From the NCBI RefSeq assembly GCF_042427575.1, contig NZ_JBHMFD010000007.1, positions 1 through 64,000 on the forward strand: 64,000 nt of DNA, in the 5' to 3' direction. How positions within the stretch are numbered: the stretch's first letter is position 1; each line of letters opens with the position of its first letter. Shown here piece after piece: positions 1 to 7,837 of this stretch. The position numbers and the translations under genes were made by a program. The notes below the pieces were generated by a model. The model was not told the DNA's origin, ran no database searches, and was given only the letters and a program-made list of their open reading frames with translations. Source of the stretch: Bergeyella porcorum. Its GTDB lineage: Bacteria; Bacteroidota; Bacteroidia; Flavobacteriales; Weeksellaceae.

Positions 1-410
1 GCTAGTCTGATAAAACTTTTAACACACAACTTTATTAACTTTTTAAACACGAACGAAAAAATCATTTTTTCCTTCTTTTAACGCTCTATCAGTGTGCTAG
101 CCTCTTAGCTTTTTTATAGTTTTGAGTTTTATTTGAAGAAAGAGAAAAGACTTTTATCAAGTGCTGAGTTTTTACTATCAACCATCTATCTTTCTAACTT
201 CTTAGCTTTATATCCTTCTAGCTTTTTAACAATTTTAAGTTTTCACAATCAACCGACAACCGTCAACTAGTAACTATCTATCCTTCTAACCTCTAACCTC
301 TAACCTCTAACTTCTAGCATCTAACCTCTAACTCCCAGAAAATTCCCTAACTAGGAAAATATAATTTCCTAACTAGGAAATCTTCCTCGGCAAGCTTGGC
401 GTTTTTCAGC
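1..410. repeat. Repeat-rich intergenic region before the HU-like gene
   Basis: No gene is visible. The stretch holds A/T-rich low-complexity sequence. A block TTTGAAGAAAGAGAAAAGAC (132-151) recurs at 838-871 on the other side of the HU-like gene. A run of heptamers of the CTAACCT/CTAACTT type fills about 275-335. Two near-identical palindromes lie at 343-357 and 364-381. The heptamer tract resembles the simple intergenic repeats common in flavobacterial genomes; similar tracts occur at the far end of the window. Confidence 0.7.
343..381. repeat. Pair of palindromes around CCTAACTAGG
   Basis: Two palindromic copies share the core CCTAACTAGG. The second, 364-381, is a perfect inverted repeat of 8+8 bases around AC (ATTTCCTA/TAGGAAAT). 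The first (343-357) differs by one base on its left arm. Their centres are about 22 bp apart, so two binding sites would face the same side of the helix. They lie about 30 bp past the HU-like stop codon and lack a T tract, so they are not an ordinary terminator. Confidence 0.6.
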
Positions 411-794
411 CTATGCCTTCTCGTATTTCAAGTTGTTTTGCATCGCCTTGATTTTGCTACCTGGGGTAAAGATAATTTTGGAAGATTTGATACCTGATGC
501 GGTAACCTCCTCTTCCTTCTCTTTGCCCTCGCTGCCGATGCTCAGTCGGAAAGAGCCTAAGTCTCCCACCCTTACTATCTGGCTATTGGCAAGCTCTGCG
601 GGGATTACATCTACCAAGGCATACAGCACCGCACGGATGTCTGCACCACTTACGGTAGAGATTTTTTCTATTCTTTCTGTGAGTTGTTCTAGCGTAATTT
701 CACCTGTATAGACAGGGCTCGCGTAGAACTTCTTATCGCCTCCACCAGCAACACCTGGCTGCGACTTCTGAATGGTTTTAAATTTTACTGGCAT
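411..794 (-). CDS. HU-like DNA-binding protein (Bacteroidota type)
   Basis: Encodes a 127-residue basic protein of the HU/IHF-like family that Bacteroidota carry as 'DNA-binding protein, histone-like'. These proteins are expected to bind and bend DNA as dimers in the nucleoid. The sequence shows an HU-like fold: an N-terminal helical part (LEQLTERIEKISTVSGADIR), the beta segment IVRVGDLGSFRLSIGS, and a basic tail with FTPGSK near residues 110-115, the position where HU has its DNA-contacting arm and C-terminal helix. An N-terminal extension of about 25 residues precedes the HU core, as in this subfamily. It is a single-gene unit with repeat DNA on both sides. The family assignment is firm; the exact targets are unknown. 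Confidence 0.85.
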   Translation of the reverse strand: MPVKFKTIQKSQPGVAGGGDKKFYASPVYTGEITLEQLTERIEKISTVSGADIRAVLYALVDVIPAELANSQIVRVGDLGSFRLSIGSEGKEKEEEVTASGIKSSKIIFTPGSKIKAMQNNLKYEKA

Positions 795-1036
795 ATTTTT
801 AAAAGTTTTGAGTGCTGAGTTTTAAGTTTTGAGTTGGTTTGAAGAAAGAGAAAAGAAGAAAGAGAAAAGACTTTTTTCTAACATCTAGCATCTGACCTCT
901 AATCTCTAAATTTATAGCAATCAACCAACTTCGCGTCTTGGCGGTGAAATATCTATTACCGTGAAGGATAAGCTCCATTGTCTCACCGAAGGTGGAGAAT
1001 TAGTTGAAGGGAGTGGTAATAGTATTAGAGCCTTTG

Positions 1037-1057
1037 CCCCCTTCGGGGGAAAGGGGG
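1037..1057. repeat. Solo copy of the GC-rich terminal repeat found at the leuS insertion
   Basis: The 21 bases starting CCCCCTTCGGGGGAA and ending AGGGGG match the repeat bounding the DUF559 segment inside leuS (25840-25860) at 20 of 21 positions. No endonuclease-like reading frame adjoins it here, so it is either a solo terminal repeat or a member of a wider dispersed hairpin family. Confidence 0.7.
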
Positions 1058-1081
1058 CTGAAGACTTTTGGATAGCAGAAT

Positions 1082-1110
1082 AGCCCAAAAAATATTTTTT
1101 GGGCTTATTT
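1082..1110 (+). terminator. Perfect 24-base palindrome, terminator-like
   Basis: AGCCCAAAAAAT and its exact inverse meet without a loop and are followed by TATTTG. Its form fits a bidirectional intrinsic terminator or a cruciform. No gene ends immediately upstream on either strand, so its client is unclear. Confidence 0.45.
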
Positions 1111-1178
1111 GTTATTTCAAAATTATTTTTGTAAAATACGCACAGGCACGCGTCTATACTAAGGTATAGCGACGGTGA

Positions 1179-1230
<52 letters not shown>

Positions 1231-1403
1231 ACACAATTATCCGAAACCACCAAATTATTGAGGTAGTTTTTTTCAGAAATTTGTAATGTGTGGATATTGT
1301 GTTTCATAAGAATGGGGCAAAGGTAAGAGTTTTTTGGAAATGAGCAAATTTTATTAGTAAAGACTATATTTTTTATTTATAAAAAAATCAAGACCTTTGT
1401 AGA

Positions 1404-2309
1404 GTGAAAAACCTTATCTCCATCGTTGGCACCACAGGCATTGGCAAGACCCGATTGGGCATAGACTTGGCAAAGCATTTCAGCACAGAAATCATCTCGT
1501 GCGACTCTCGGCAGTTTTTCAAAGAAATGCCCATTGGCACGGCAGCACCCTCCCCCGAAGAGCTGAATGAAATTCCGCATCATTTCATCGGAAATTTATC
1601 CGTAACTGATGATTATTCCATCGGTCAGTTTGAAATCGATGCCCTTCAAAAATTAGATTCACTGTTTCAAAAACACGACACCATCATTATGGTAGGAGGC
1701 AGTATGATGTATGAAAAAGCGGTGATAGAAGGGCTTAACGATTTACCCGACGCCAATGAACAAAACCAAAAACAGCTTCTAAAAATATGGCAAGAAGAAG
1801 GCATAGAAGCATTACAACAATTACTGAAACAATTGGATGAGCCTTATTTCTGCATCGTGGATAAAAACAACCCACGGCGGCTACTCAGAGCGATAGATGT
1901 CATCTGGCAAACAGGCTCCCTATATTCAGAACTTATTGCCCAACCCAAACACGAAAGAGCCTTCCGTACCATCAGAATCGGTATTGAAGCTCCACGAGAA
2001 ACCATCTACGAACGCATTAATCAACGCGTGGACAAGATGATGGAAAATGGACTTTTGGAAGAAGCCCAAAAACTCATTCCTTATCAAGACAAAACCGCCC
2101 TACAAACCGTAGGCTACAAGGAACTCTTCCAATATTTTAATGGGGCGTGGGATTTGAATTTTGCCATCGAGGAGATTAAAAAAAATTCTAGAAGATTTGC
2201 CAAACGCCAGCTTACTTGGTACCGAAAAGAAGAGCATATTCATTGGGTAAATTTTCAAAACCCATTGAAAGAATCCTTATCTTTGCTTTCAGAAAAACTT
2301 AATTTTTAA
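1404..2309 (+). CDS. miaA: tRNA dimethylallyltransferase MiaA
   Basis: MiaA transfers the dimethylallyl group from DMAPP to N6 of adenosine 37 in tRNAs reading UNN codons. The 301-residue product has the P-loop GTTGIGKT at residues 9-16 (the family usually has Pro at position 10), the DSRQ motif at 34-37 that contacts the tRNA and active site, and PIGTAAPS after it. The C-terminal YKELFQYFNG and RRFAKRQLTWYRK segments are typical of the family, and the length is normal. The start codon is GTG; no in-frame ATG lies nearby upstream. The gene is followed after 17 bp by a thioredoxin-like gene on the same strand, so the two are probably co-transcribed. Confidence 0.95.
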   Translation: MKNLISIVGTTGIGKTRLGIDLAKHFSTEIISCDSRQFFKEMPIGTAAPSPEELNEIPHHFIGNLSVTDDYSIGQFEIDALQKLDSLFQKHDTIIMVGGSMMYEKAVIEGLNDLPDANEQNQKQLLKIWQEEGIEALQQLLKQLDEPYFCIVDKNNPRRLLRAIDVIWQTGSLYSELIAQPKHERAFRTIRIGIEAPRETIYERINQRVDKMMENGLLEEAQKLIPYQDKTALQTVGYKELFQYFNGAWDLNFAIEEIKKNSRRFAKRQLTWYRKEEHIHWVNFQNPLKESLSLLSEKLNF

Positions 2310-2326
2310 TTTTAAATTGAAAAAAA

Positions 2327-2884
2327 ATGGCAGATACTCCATCTAATATGCTTCCTTTGGGAACAAAAGCCCCTTTCTTTGAACTTCCCAACCCCTCGCA
2401 TAGCAATGAAATACAATCCTTGGAAGACTTGAAAGGTGAAAAGGGGACGCTGGTGATTTTTATGTGCAACCATTGTCCTTTCGTGCTTCATATTATTGAT
2501 AAACTAACGGAACTTTACGAGGATTATAATGAAAAAGGTATAGAATTCATCGCTATCAATTCTAATGATGTGGAAAAATATCCTGCGGATTCTCCTGAAA
2601 AGATGATAGAATTTCAAATCGAAAGAAAATTTGATTTCCCTTATCTTTACGATGAAAGCCAAAGCATTGCCAAGGCTTATGATGCTGCTTGCACGCCAGA
2701 TTTCTTCTTTTTTGATGAAAAACTAGACCTCATCTATCGTGGACAAATGGACGATTCCCGCCCAGGAAATACCAAAGAAATCACAGGCGAAGACCTCATT
2801 GTAGCCTTTGAAAATCTCTTGGCAGGCGAACCTCAAGAGGAATTCCAAAAACCAAGCTTAGGTTGCAATATCAAATGGAAATAA
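2327..2884 (+). CDS. Thioredoxin-like / AhpC-TSA family redox protein
   Basis: A 185-residue cytoplasmic protein of the thioredoxin-fold AhpC/TSA (redoxin) group, with no signal peptide. The likely redox centre is CNHC at residues 47-50 (FMCNHCPFV), placed after a beta strand as in peroxiredoxin-like and ResA-like proteins. ACTPDFFFFD carries the cis-Pro loop, and YRGQMDDSRPG follows. Proteins of this type are widespread in Flavobacteria, but their substrates are mostly undefined. It follows miaA closely and ends just before a terminator. The fold is certain; whether it acts as a peroxidase or a thiol reductant is not. Confidence 0.85.
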   Translation: MADTPSNMLPLGTKAPFFELPNPSHSNEIQSLEDLKGEKGTLVIFMCNHCPFVLHIIDKLTELYEDYNEKGIEFIAINSNDVEKYPADSPEKMIEFQIERKFDFPYLYDESQSIAKAYDAACTPDFFFFDEKLDLIYRGQMDDSRPGNTKEITGEDLIVAFENLLAGEPQEEFQKPSLGCNIKWK

Positions 2885-2906
2885 GTTTTCCTACGAAATA
2901 CTAAAA

Positions 2907-2940
2907 AGAGGCTGCCTCACTTTTGAGACAGCCTTTCTTT
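2907..2940 (+). terminator. Intrinsic terminator after the thioredoxin-like gene
   Basis: AGGCTGCCTCA pairs imperfectly with TGAGACAGCCT around a short loop and is followed by a T-rich stretch. Confidence 0.8.
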
Positions 2941-2951
2941 TGATTTAGTTT

Positions 2952-3980
2952 TTAAAATCTTCCTCCTCCTGTTCTGTTTCCAGATGAAGAGCCACTGCGT
3001 GAAGAAGAGCTTGATGTACCGCTTGTACTTCTATTGCCATTAGATGGAGCCGTTCTCATCCCAGAGTTTCTACTACTATTAGATGAAGGCTGCTGGCGTG
3101 CCGTGCTACTTTGAGACGAACTTTCGGTTCGGAAACCTCCACTTCTATTACTATTAGCAGGGGTTTGCGTTCTGGTAGTTGTTTCTGCTCGGTAGCCTCC
3201 GCTTCTACTGCTCTGCGTAGATGGCTGTGGTGCTGTACGCCCTGTAGCATTAGTTTCCGTTCTAAAACCTCCTACTCGCTGGGTATTGGTATTGCTTCCA
3301 GAATATGTTCTGCTATTATTTTCCTTGAATCCACCCGGGTTATAAGAATTGCTTCTTGGTTGATTCCAGCCATAGTTAGTTCCTACATTTCTATGATAAA
3401 CCTCTCTATCTACTCGATAATTATTGATATTCACATTTCTATATTGCGGCACCACATAGTAATTGTAATACCTTGGGCGATAATGCGTTTGCCAATAATT
3501 TACATAAAAAGTTACAGGGCTCACTCCCCGGTAATATCTATTGATATAGACTGCATACACTCTACTTCCCAAAATTCTTTCTAAGGCATAGAATCTATCA
3601 TAATACCATCGGTTAGGATTCATCCTATAATAGTTATTCCAAACGCCAAATGTAGCAAACTGATTATTCAAATCCAATATGGCATTAATCTGCATCTGCG
3701 TTAAGCTCATTTCTCTAAAAAAACTATTCCAATTGACCATTGCAATACTTTGATGATAATCATTATAAAAACTTTGATAGTAATCATCTCTATAATAATC
3801 GTTTGGATATTCATAATAATAATCATCTGGGAAATAACCGTTGTTGCTATAGCCGTTATTCCACTGGTTATTGTCCGCGTATCCTCCATTACGATAGACA
3901 TTTCCTGCATTGGGCTCGCTATACATCACACAACTTGTAGCCAAAAGTCCTATCCCTAAGGTTAAAAATATATTTTTCAT
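2952..3980 (-). CDS. Predicted lipoprotein with Tyr/Asn-rich and Ser/Arg/Gly-rich regions
   Basis: A 342-residue protein with a lipoprotein signal peptide (lipobox LLATSC, Cys17), so it should be anchored in an envelope membrane. Residues 20-80 are rich in Tyr, Asn, Gly and Asp. A more ordered middle part (about 80-190) carries NWNSFFREMSLTQMQINAIL. From about 220 to the end it is low complexity, with four or five imperfect copies of a unit resembling SRSGGFRTE followed by Ser/Thr/Gln runs. I know similar lipoproteins from Chryseobacterium relatives, but no function. The basic repeat tail could bind glycan, nucleic acid or surface layers (inference). It is a monocistronic unit. Confidence 0.75.
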   Translation of the reverse strand: MKNIFLTLGIGLLATSCVMYSEPNAGNVYRNGGYADNNQWNNGYSNNGYFPDDYYYEYPNDYYRDDYYQSFYNDYHQSIAMVNWNSFFREMSLTQMQINAILDLNNQFATFGVWNNYYRMNPNRWYYDRFYALERILGSRVYAVYINRYYRGVSPVTFYVNYWQTHYRPRYYNYYVVPQYRNVNINNYRVDREVYHRNVGTNYGWNQPRSNSYNPGGFKENNSRTYSGSNTNTQRVGGFRTETNATGRTAPQPSTQSSRSGGYRAETTTRTQTPANSNRSGGFRTESSSQSSTARQQPSSNSSRNSGMRTAPSNGNRSTSGTSSSSSRSGSSSGNRTGGGRF

Positions 3981-4100
3981 TTCAGTGTTTTTATTATTAA
4001 AATTATTTTCGGTATTGACACTACTAATTTCGTGCCTTTTTTCATCTTCTATCTTTTGATGTGATATGAATATAAAAGTTAAACAACGCTCTGTCGCAAA

Positions 4101-4136
4101 ATAAAAATCAGACCCAAAATATAGGTCTGATTTTCA
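4101..4136 (-). terminator. Terminator for malQ
   Basis: AAATCAGACC and GGTCTGATTT form a hairpin. Read on the minus strand it is followed by a run of Ts just after the malQ stop. Confidence 0.8.
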
Positions 4137-4156
4137 TCCTTTAAACACTTCAAAAA

Positions 4157-6814
4157 CTATTTCCTTCCAGAATCTTCTACCCAATGGGCAATTTTCTGAT
4201 TGAAATCGGTCTGTTGTTTCAGTTCACTTAGACTAAGGTGCATCCTGTACCTCCAATAATGTGGAAATATCGCAGGGATATTGATACGCTCTTCATCTAC
4301 TTTTTCATTTCTCAAATGATAGTCTGTTGCTAAAAATTCTTGGATTGGGAAAATAGCAAGCATCGCATCGTTATACAAATGCTGGAGCATAATAATCTCT
4401 GCCAACTCTGGAAGCAATTCCCCTGGTGCTGAACCAAACTGATGCAACTGATTGTTGAAATAATTCTGAATCAAATCTCTATCTTCATACCACCATTGGC
4501 GAAGTGTAGAGCTATCGTGCGAAGATGCCGTCACTACATTGAGATACCCCGCATTTTTAGGATCATACCAAAGAGAATCATCAGCTGGCATCCTTTGCAC
4601 TTTCAGAGCGGTAATCGCCAATCTATCCATTACTATAGGTACGCAATCTGGCACCAAACCTAGGTCCTCTCCACAAATCAACATATCTGTAGCATTCAGA
4701 ATCATTGGTAATTTTTCCATTGCACTCTGATACCAAAGCCCATCTTGTCTACGGAAAAAATAATCTACATAAAGCTCATCAATGGCTTGTTTTTCCCAAT
4801 CGGAAAGGTATCTGTAAGAATCCGTTTTGGCTACATTAAACCTTGGGTGATACACTTTCTCACCATTGTCTTTCTCTTCTTCTAAGAACAGTACATTGGC
4901 ACACAGAGCAATGAGCTTCTCTTCCACCCAATCGTGCGGATGCTTTTCAAAATAATCTTTCAGTTTTCTCTGGGTATCAAACGCTTCTTTGAAGGTGTAG
5001 GTACCATCAAAGTGGTTATTCATAAAATGATTCTGAATCACATCTTTTTCATAACCGAAGTAATCCCAAAGCATTTGATCATTGATGTAAGGTTTACAAT
5101 ATCTGTTGTAATCAAAAGGAATATGTCTTGCTTGGAACTCTTCTATCCTTACAGGAATAGCAGGATAAAAATACCCTAAAATCCCTTGGGTAGCAGAAAT
5201 CGGCATACGCCAAATTCTAAAAAATCCGAGAATATGGTCTATCCTCATCGCATCAAAATACTGTTCCAATGCTTTGAATCTGTTTTTCCACCATTGATAG
5301 CCATCAGCCTTCATAGCTTCCCAATTGTAGGTAGGAAACTCCCAGTTTTGCCCCAAATCTGTAAACTGATCTGGTGGTGCTCCCGCTTGGAAATCCATTC
5401 CGAAGAGCTCTGGCTCTGTCCACGCTTCCACAGAATATCGGTATATTCCGATAGGTAAATCACCTTTTACCGAAATCCCTAAACTGTGGGTGTAATCTAT
5501 AGCATCTTTAAGCTGCAAATGAAGCTGATATTGTACCCAGCAATGCAACATTACCTCTGCATATTCTTTATGATTGTCTTTGAACAATGGTGCTACTTTA
5601 CCCGCCACATATTTCTTGTGCGTTTTCCAATCGTTAAAATTAGGCGTGTTGTATTTATCCCTCTGAACACAGAACGCAGCATAAGGATACAGCCACGCTT
5701 CGTTTTCCTTTTGGAATTTTTTAAAGTTCTTATCTTTTAATATACTCTCTCTATTGGCATCAAAAATCGCACGAACATATTTCCATTTCCCAGAAATCAT
5801 TTGCTCATAATCGATAAGACTTAAAGCATTGAGCTCTGTTTTTTTAGTTTGATATTCTTTCTCTAAATTCTTCGGTAAAGCATATTCTAATTGCTCTATG
5901 GATAAATACTGTGGATGCAAGGCATATACCGAAATGGCAGCATAAGGATAAGAATCTGTCCAAGTAAAATTGGCAGTAGTATCATTGATAGGAAGAATCT
6001 GAATAATCCCCAAATTGGTGTCCTTTGCCCAATCTGCTAATTCTTTTAAATCTGAAAACTCTCCCACCCCAAAGCCTTTGTCTGTTCTCAATGCAAAAAC
6101 AGGTACTGCAACTCCCGCTGCGTGGTACAGCTCATTGGCCTTGAATCTGAAATAATGGTCTGCCTGAATTTGTAACACATTACTTTCAGTATTAGGAAGC
6201 GCCTCTCTATTGCCACCATATTCTACATCAAAAACATCTCCACTATGCACATCCATCAATCCATATTTGTAGTGAATAATGGTATTTTCTGGGATTTCCA
6301 CAATAGCTTCCCAAATACCAAAATCCGTCTGCATCATAGGAACGGTTCGCAGATATTCCCAATGCCCAAGAGCCTCCACACTACCTAATAGCACCACCCG
6401 CCAATTAGGATTATAGATAGGTGCTTCTATACGAAAGAGATGGGTATGCTTTTTCAGCACCGATACCTTTTCTGGTTTGAAGTGGCTTAATTTATTTTTC
6501 AGAATCTTATTGTTCAGATAATTTTCTGGAAAATTCTTTGAGTTCCAAGCATCAAAGATACGGTATTCATCATAGTTATGCACCAGATTGAGATGGTGGT
6601 AAGCCAACTCTTCATCCAAGATATTACCCCCTTCATCGGTCAATTGATACTTATATTCCAAAGTTTTTGAAAAATAATCTACCTCCGCTTTCCAATTGCC
6701 ATTTTCCGAATAGTTCAAGAAATGAATCTGAGGTGCTTGTCCTTCTTCCAAAACCAAAAGCTGAAGTTTCTCGCCCAACTTGGTATTGAAATTTATGTTA
6801 AAATAAAGCTTCAT
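4157..6814 (-). CDS. malQ: 4-alpha-glucanotransferase (GH77) with two CBM20-like domains
   Basis: Transfers alpha-1,4-glucan segments between maltooligosaccharides in the cytoplasm. The 885-residue product is much longer than E. coli MalQ (about 690), because two starch-binding CBM20-like modules (about residues 1-115 and 120-220) precede the GH77 barrel. This is the layout of plant DPE2 and of Bacteroidota enzymes. Visible GH77 motifs are GDLPIGI (about 448), MRIDHILGFFRIW with the catalytic Asp (about 523), GEDLG with the acid/base Glu (about 715) and SSHDSST (about 766). I chose the ATG at 6814, two codons inside a TTG. A TATATTTG box at 6843-6850 lies about 30 bp upstream. No other glycogen gene adjoins it. 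Confidence 0.93.
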   Translation of the reverse strand: MKLYFNINFNTKLGEKLQLLVLEEGQAPQIHFLNYSENGNWKAEVDYFSKTLEYKYQLTDEGGNILDEELAYHHLNLVHNYDEYRIFDAWNSKNFPENYLNNKILKNKLSHFKPEKVSVLKKHTHLFRIEAPIYNPNWRVVLLGSVEALGHWEYLRTVPMMQTDFGIWEAIVEIPENTIIHYKYGLMDVHSGDVFDVEYGGNREALPNTESNVLQIQADHYFRFKANELYHAAGVAVPVFALRTDKGFGVGEFSDLKELADWAKDTNLGIIQILPINDTTANFTWTDSYPYAAISVYALHPQYLSIEQLEYALPKNLEKEYQTKKTELNALSLIDYEQMISGKWKYVRAIFDANRESILKDKNFKKFQKENEAWLYPYAAFCVQRDKYNTPNFNDWKTHKKYVAGKVAPLFKDNHKEYAEVMLHCWVQYQLHLQLKDAIDYTHSLGISVKGDLPIGIYRYSVEAWTEPELFGMDFQAGAPPDQFTDLGQNWEFPTYNWEAMKADGYQWWKNRFKALEQYFDAMRIDHILGFFRIWRMPISATQGILGYFYPAIPVRIEEFQARHIPFDYNRYCKPYINDQMLWDYFGYEKDVIQNHFMNNHFDGTYTFKEAFDTQRKLKDYFEKHPHDWVEEKLIALCANVLFLEEEKDNGEKVYHPRFNVAKTDSYRYLSDWEKQAIDELYVDYFFRRQDGLWYQSAMEKLPMILNATDMLICGEDLGLVPDCVPIVMDRLAITALKVQRMPADDSLWYDPKNAGYLNVVTASSHDSSTLRQWWYEDRDLIQNYFNNQLHQFGSAPGELLPELAEIIMLQHLYNDAMLAIFPIQEFLATDYHLRNEKVDEERINIPAIFPHYWRYRMHLSLSELKQQTDFNQKIAHWVEDSGRK

Positions 6815-6842
6815 AAACAATACATTTGAGTACGCAATTTAC

Positions 6843-6850
6843 CAAATATA
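6843..6850 (-). promoter_or_regulatory. -7 box for malQ
   Basis: TATATTTG on the minus strand matches the Bacteroidota -7 consensus TAnnTTTG about 30 bp before the ATG. A weak CTTG lies near the -33 position. The rest of 6815-7042 shows no gene. Confidence 0.6.
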
Positions 6851-7042
6851 TTCTTACAATTTCTTATTCAAGATATGATTTTTGATAGTTTAACATTTAG
6901 TTATCAATCCCTTATCAAAGCGTTAATACAGCTCGCAAAAACCGAAGCACCCTCTCCACACCACCATACAATCAATTGATTATTAATAGTTAAAGTTTTT
7001 TTTCAAAACACTTTTCATTCAAAACTTCATAAAGAATCAACA

Positions 7043-7780
7043 TCAATGAGCGACTTCAGTGTTCTTATTTTTTCTAAAATCAAAATTCTGGAAAATCCAC
7101 AATGTAAGAGCGTGATAACGCTTATAAGTAGCAGGTGTACTCTGAGGAACATACCGATACATATAGCCTACCTGCACCGTACTTTTTTTGAAATTCTTTC
7201 CTATAAATAGACTCGTCCTTGTCTGGTCTAGATTATTATTTTTGATGGTATCGCCAAAATTGAGAAGCACCTCATTATTCAACGCTGCAAACCACGGGGT
7301 TTCCCTCAGCGGTTGCCCGTTTAAGCTTTTCTTAACGCTCAGCATATACCTCACCCGATGGTTAAAATCAAATGCACCATCAATCAAATTTCCTTGTACA
7401 TATTGTTGCTTAAACCGAGCATCGTAGCGAATGCGTTGCTGTATCTGCCAATCATCCCTTGACGATTGCGACCAAACCACTTGCCCCCAAGGTCTAAGCT
7501 CTAACCTCTCTAAAGAACCATCTGAAACACCCAAAAAACCCCAAGCAAAGCCGCCCGCTACAGACATATTAGGCAATAACGAATAAGTAAGCCCGTGCCT
7601 TGATATGAAAAAATTTTCACTTGCCCAATGCACATCATTCCACAGGCCAAATCGTTCTGATAGTTTTGCCGTCGTCATATAGCCTATCCAGACTTGCTCC
7701 TCGTGATGATTAACCTTGGTTTGTGAAATAACATTCACAAAACACCATAAACTAAAACAACAAGCGTATAACGATTTCAT
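7043..7780 (-). CDS. DUF2490 family outer-membrane-type protein
   Basis: A 245-residue protein with an N-terminal signal peptide (MKSLYACCFSLWCFVNVISQ) and alternating beta-type sequence rich in aromatic residues and Arg: EQVWIGYMTTAKLS, LRPWGQVVWSQ, QQRIRYDARF, VRYMLSVKKSL and GYMYRYVPQ. This matches DUF2490, a family of predicted outer-membrane beta-barrels of unknown role. I start it at the ATG at 7780. An upstream in-frame GTG at 7813 lies inside the cysS terminator hairpin and would put the signal peptide in the wrong place. It lies downstream of cysS on the same strand but is separated from it by that terminator. Confidence 0.8.
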   Translation of the reverse strand: MKSLYACCFSLWCFVNVISQTKVNHHEEQVWIGYMTTAKLSERFGLWNDVHWASENFFISRHGLTYSLLPNMSVAGGFAWGFLGVSDGSLERLELRPWGQVVWSQSSRDDWQIQQRIRYDARFKQQYVQGNLIDGAFDFNHRVRYMLSVKKSLNGQPLRETPWFAALNNEVLLNFGDTIKNNNLDQTRTSLFIGKNFKKSTVQVGYMYRYVPQSTPATYKRYHALTLWIFQNFDFRKNKNTEVAH

Positions 7781-7792
7781 CTCTTTACAACT

Positions 7793-7831
7793 AAAAAAAG
7801 CCTGATTGAACACAGTTTCAACAGGCTTTTA
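7793..7831 (-). terminator. Terminator after cysS
   Basis: CCTGATTGAA and TTTCAACAGG pair with one bulge around a short loop. Read on the minus strand it is followed by a run of seven Ts. Confidence 0.85.
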
Positions 7832-7837
7832 TACATT

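Noticed and set aside
4442..5740. Several 60-90 residue open frames opposite malQ
   Set aside because: They are antisense shadows of a well-supported gene with no family-like sequence; the same holds for most short frames opposite other genes.
7781..7813. GTG start for the DUF2490 gene
   Set aside because: The GTG and following codons are the cysS terminator hairpin; the signal peptide begins at the ATG at 7780.
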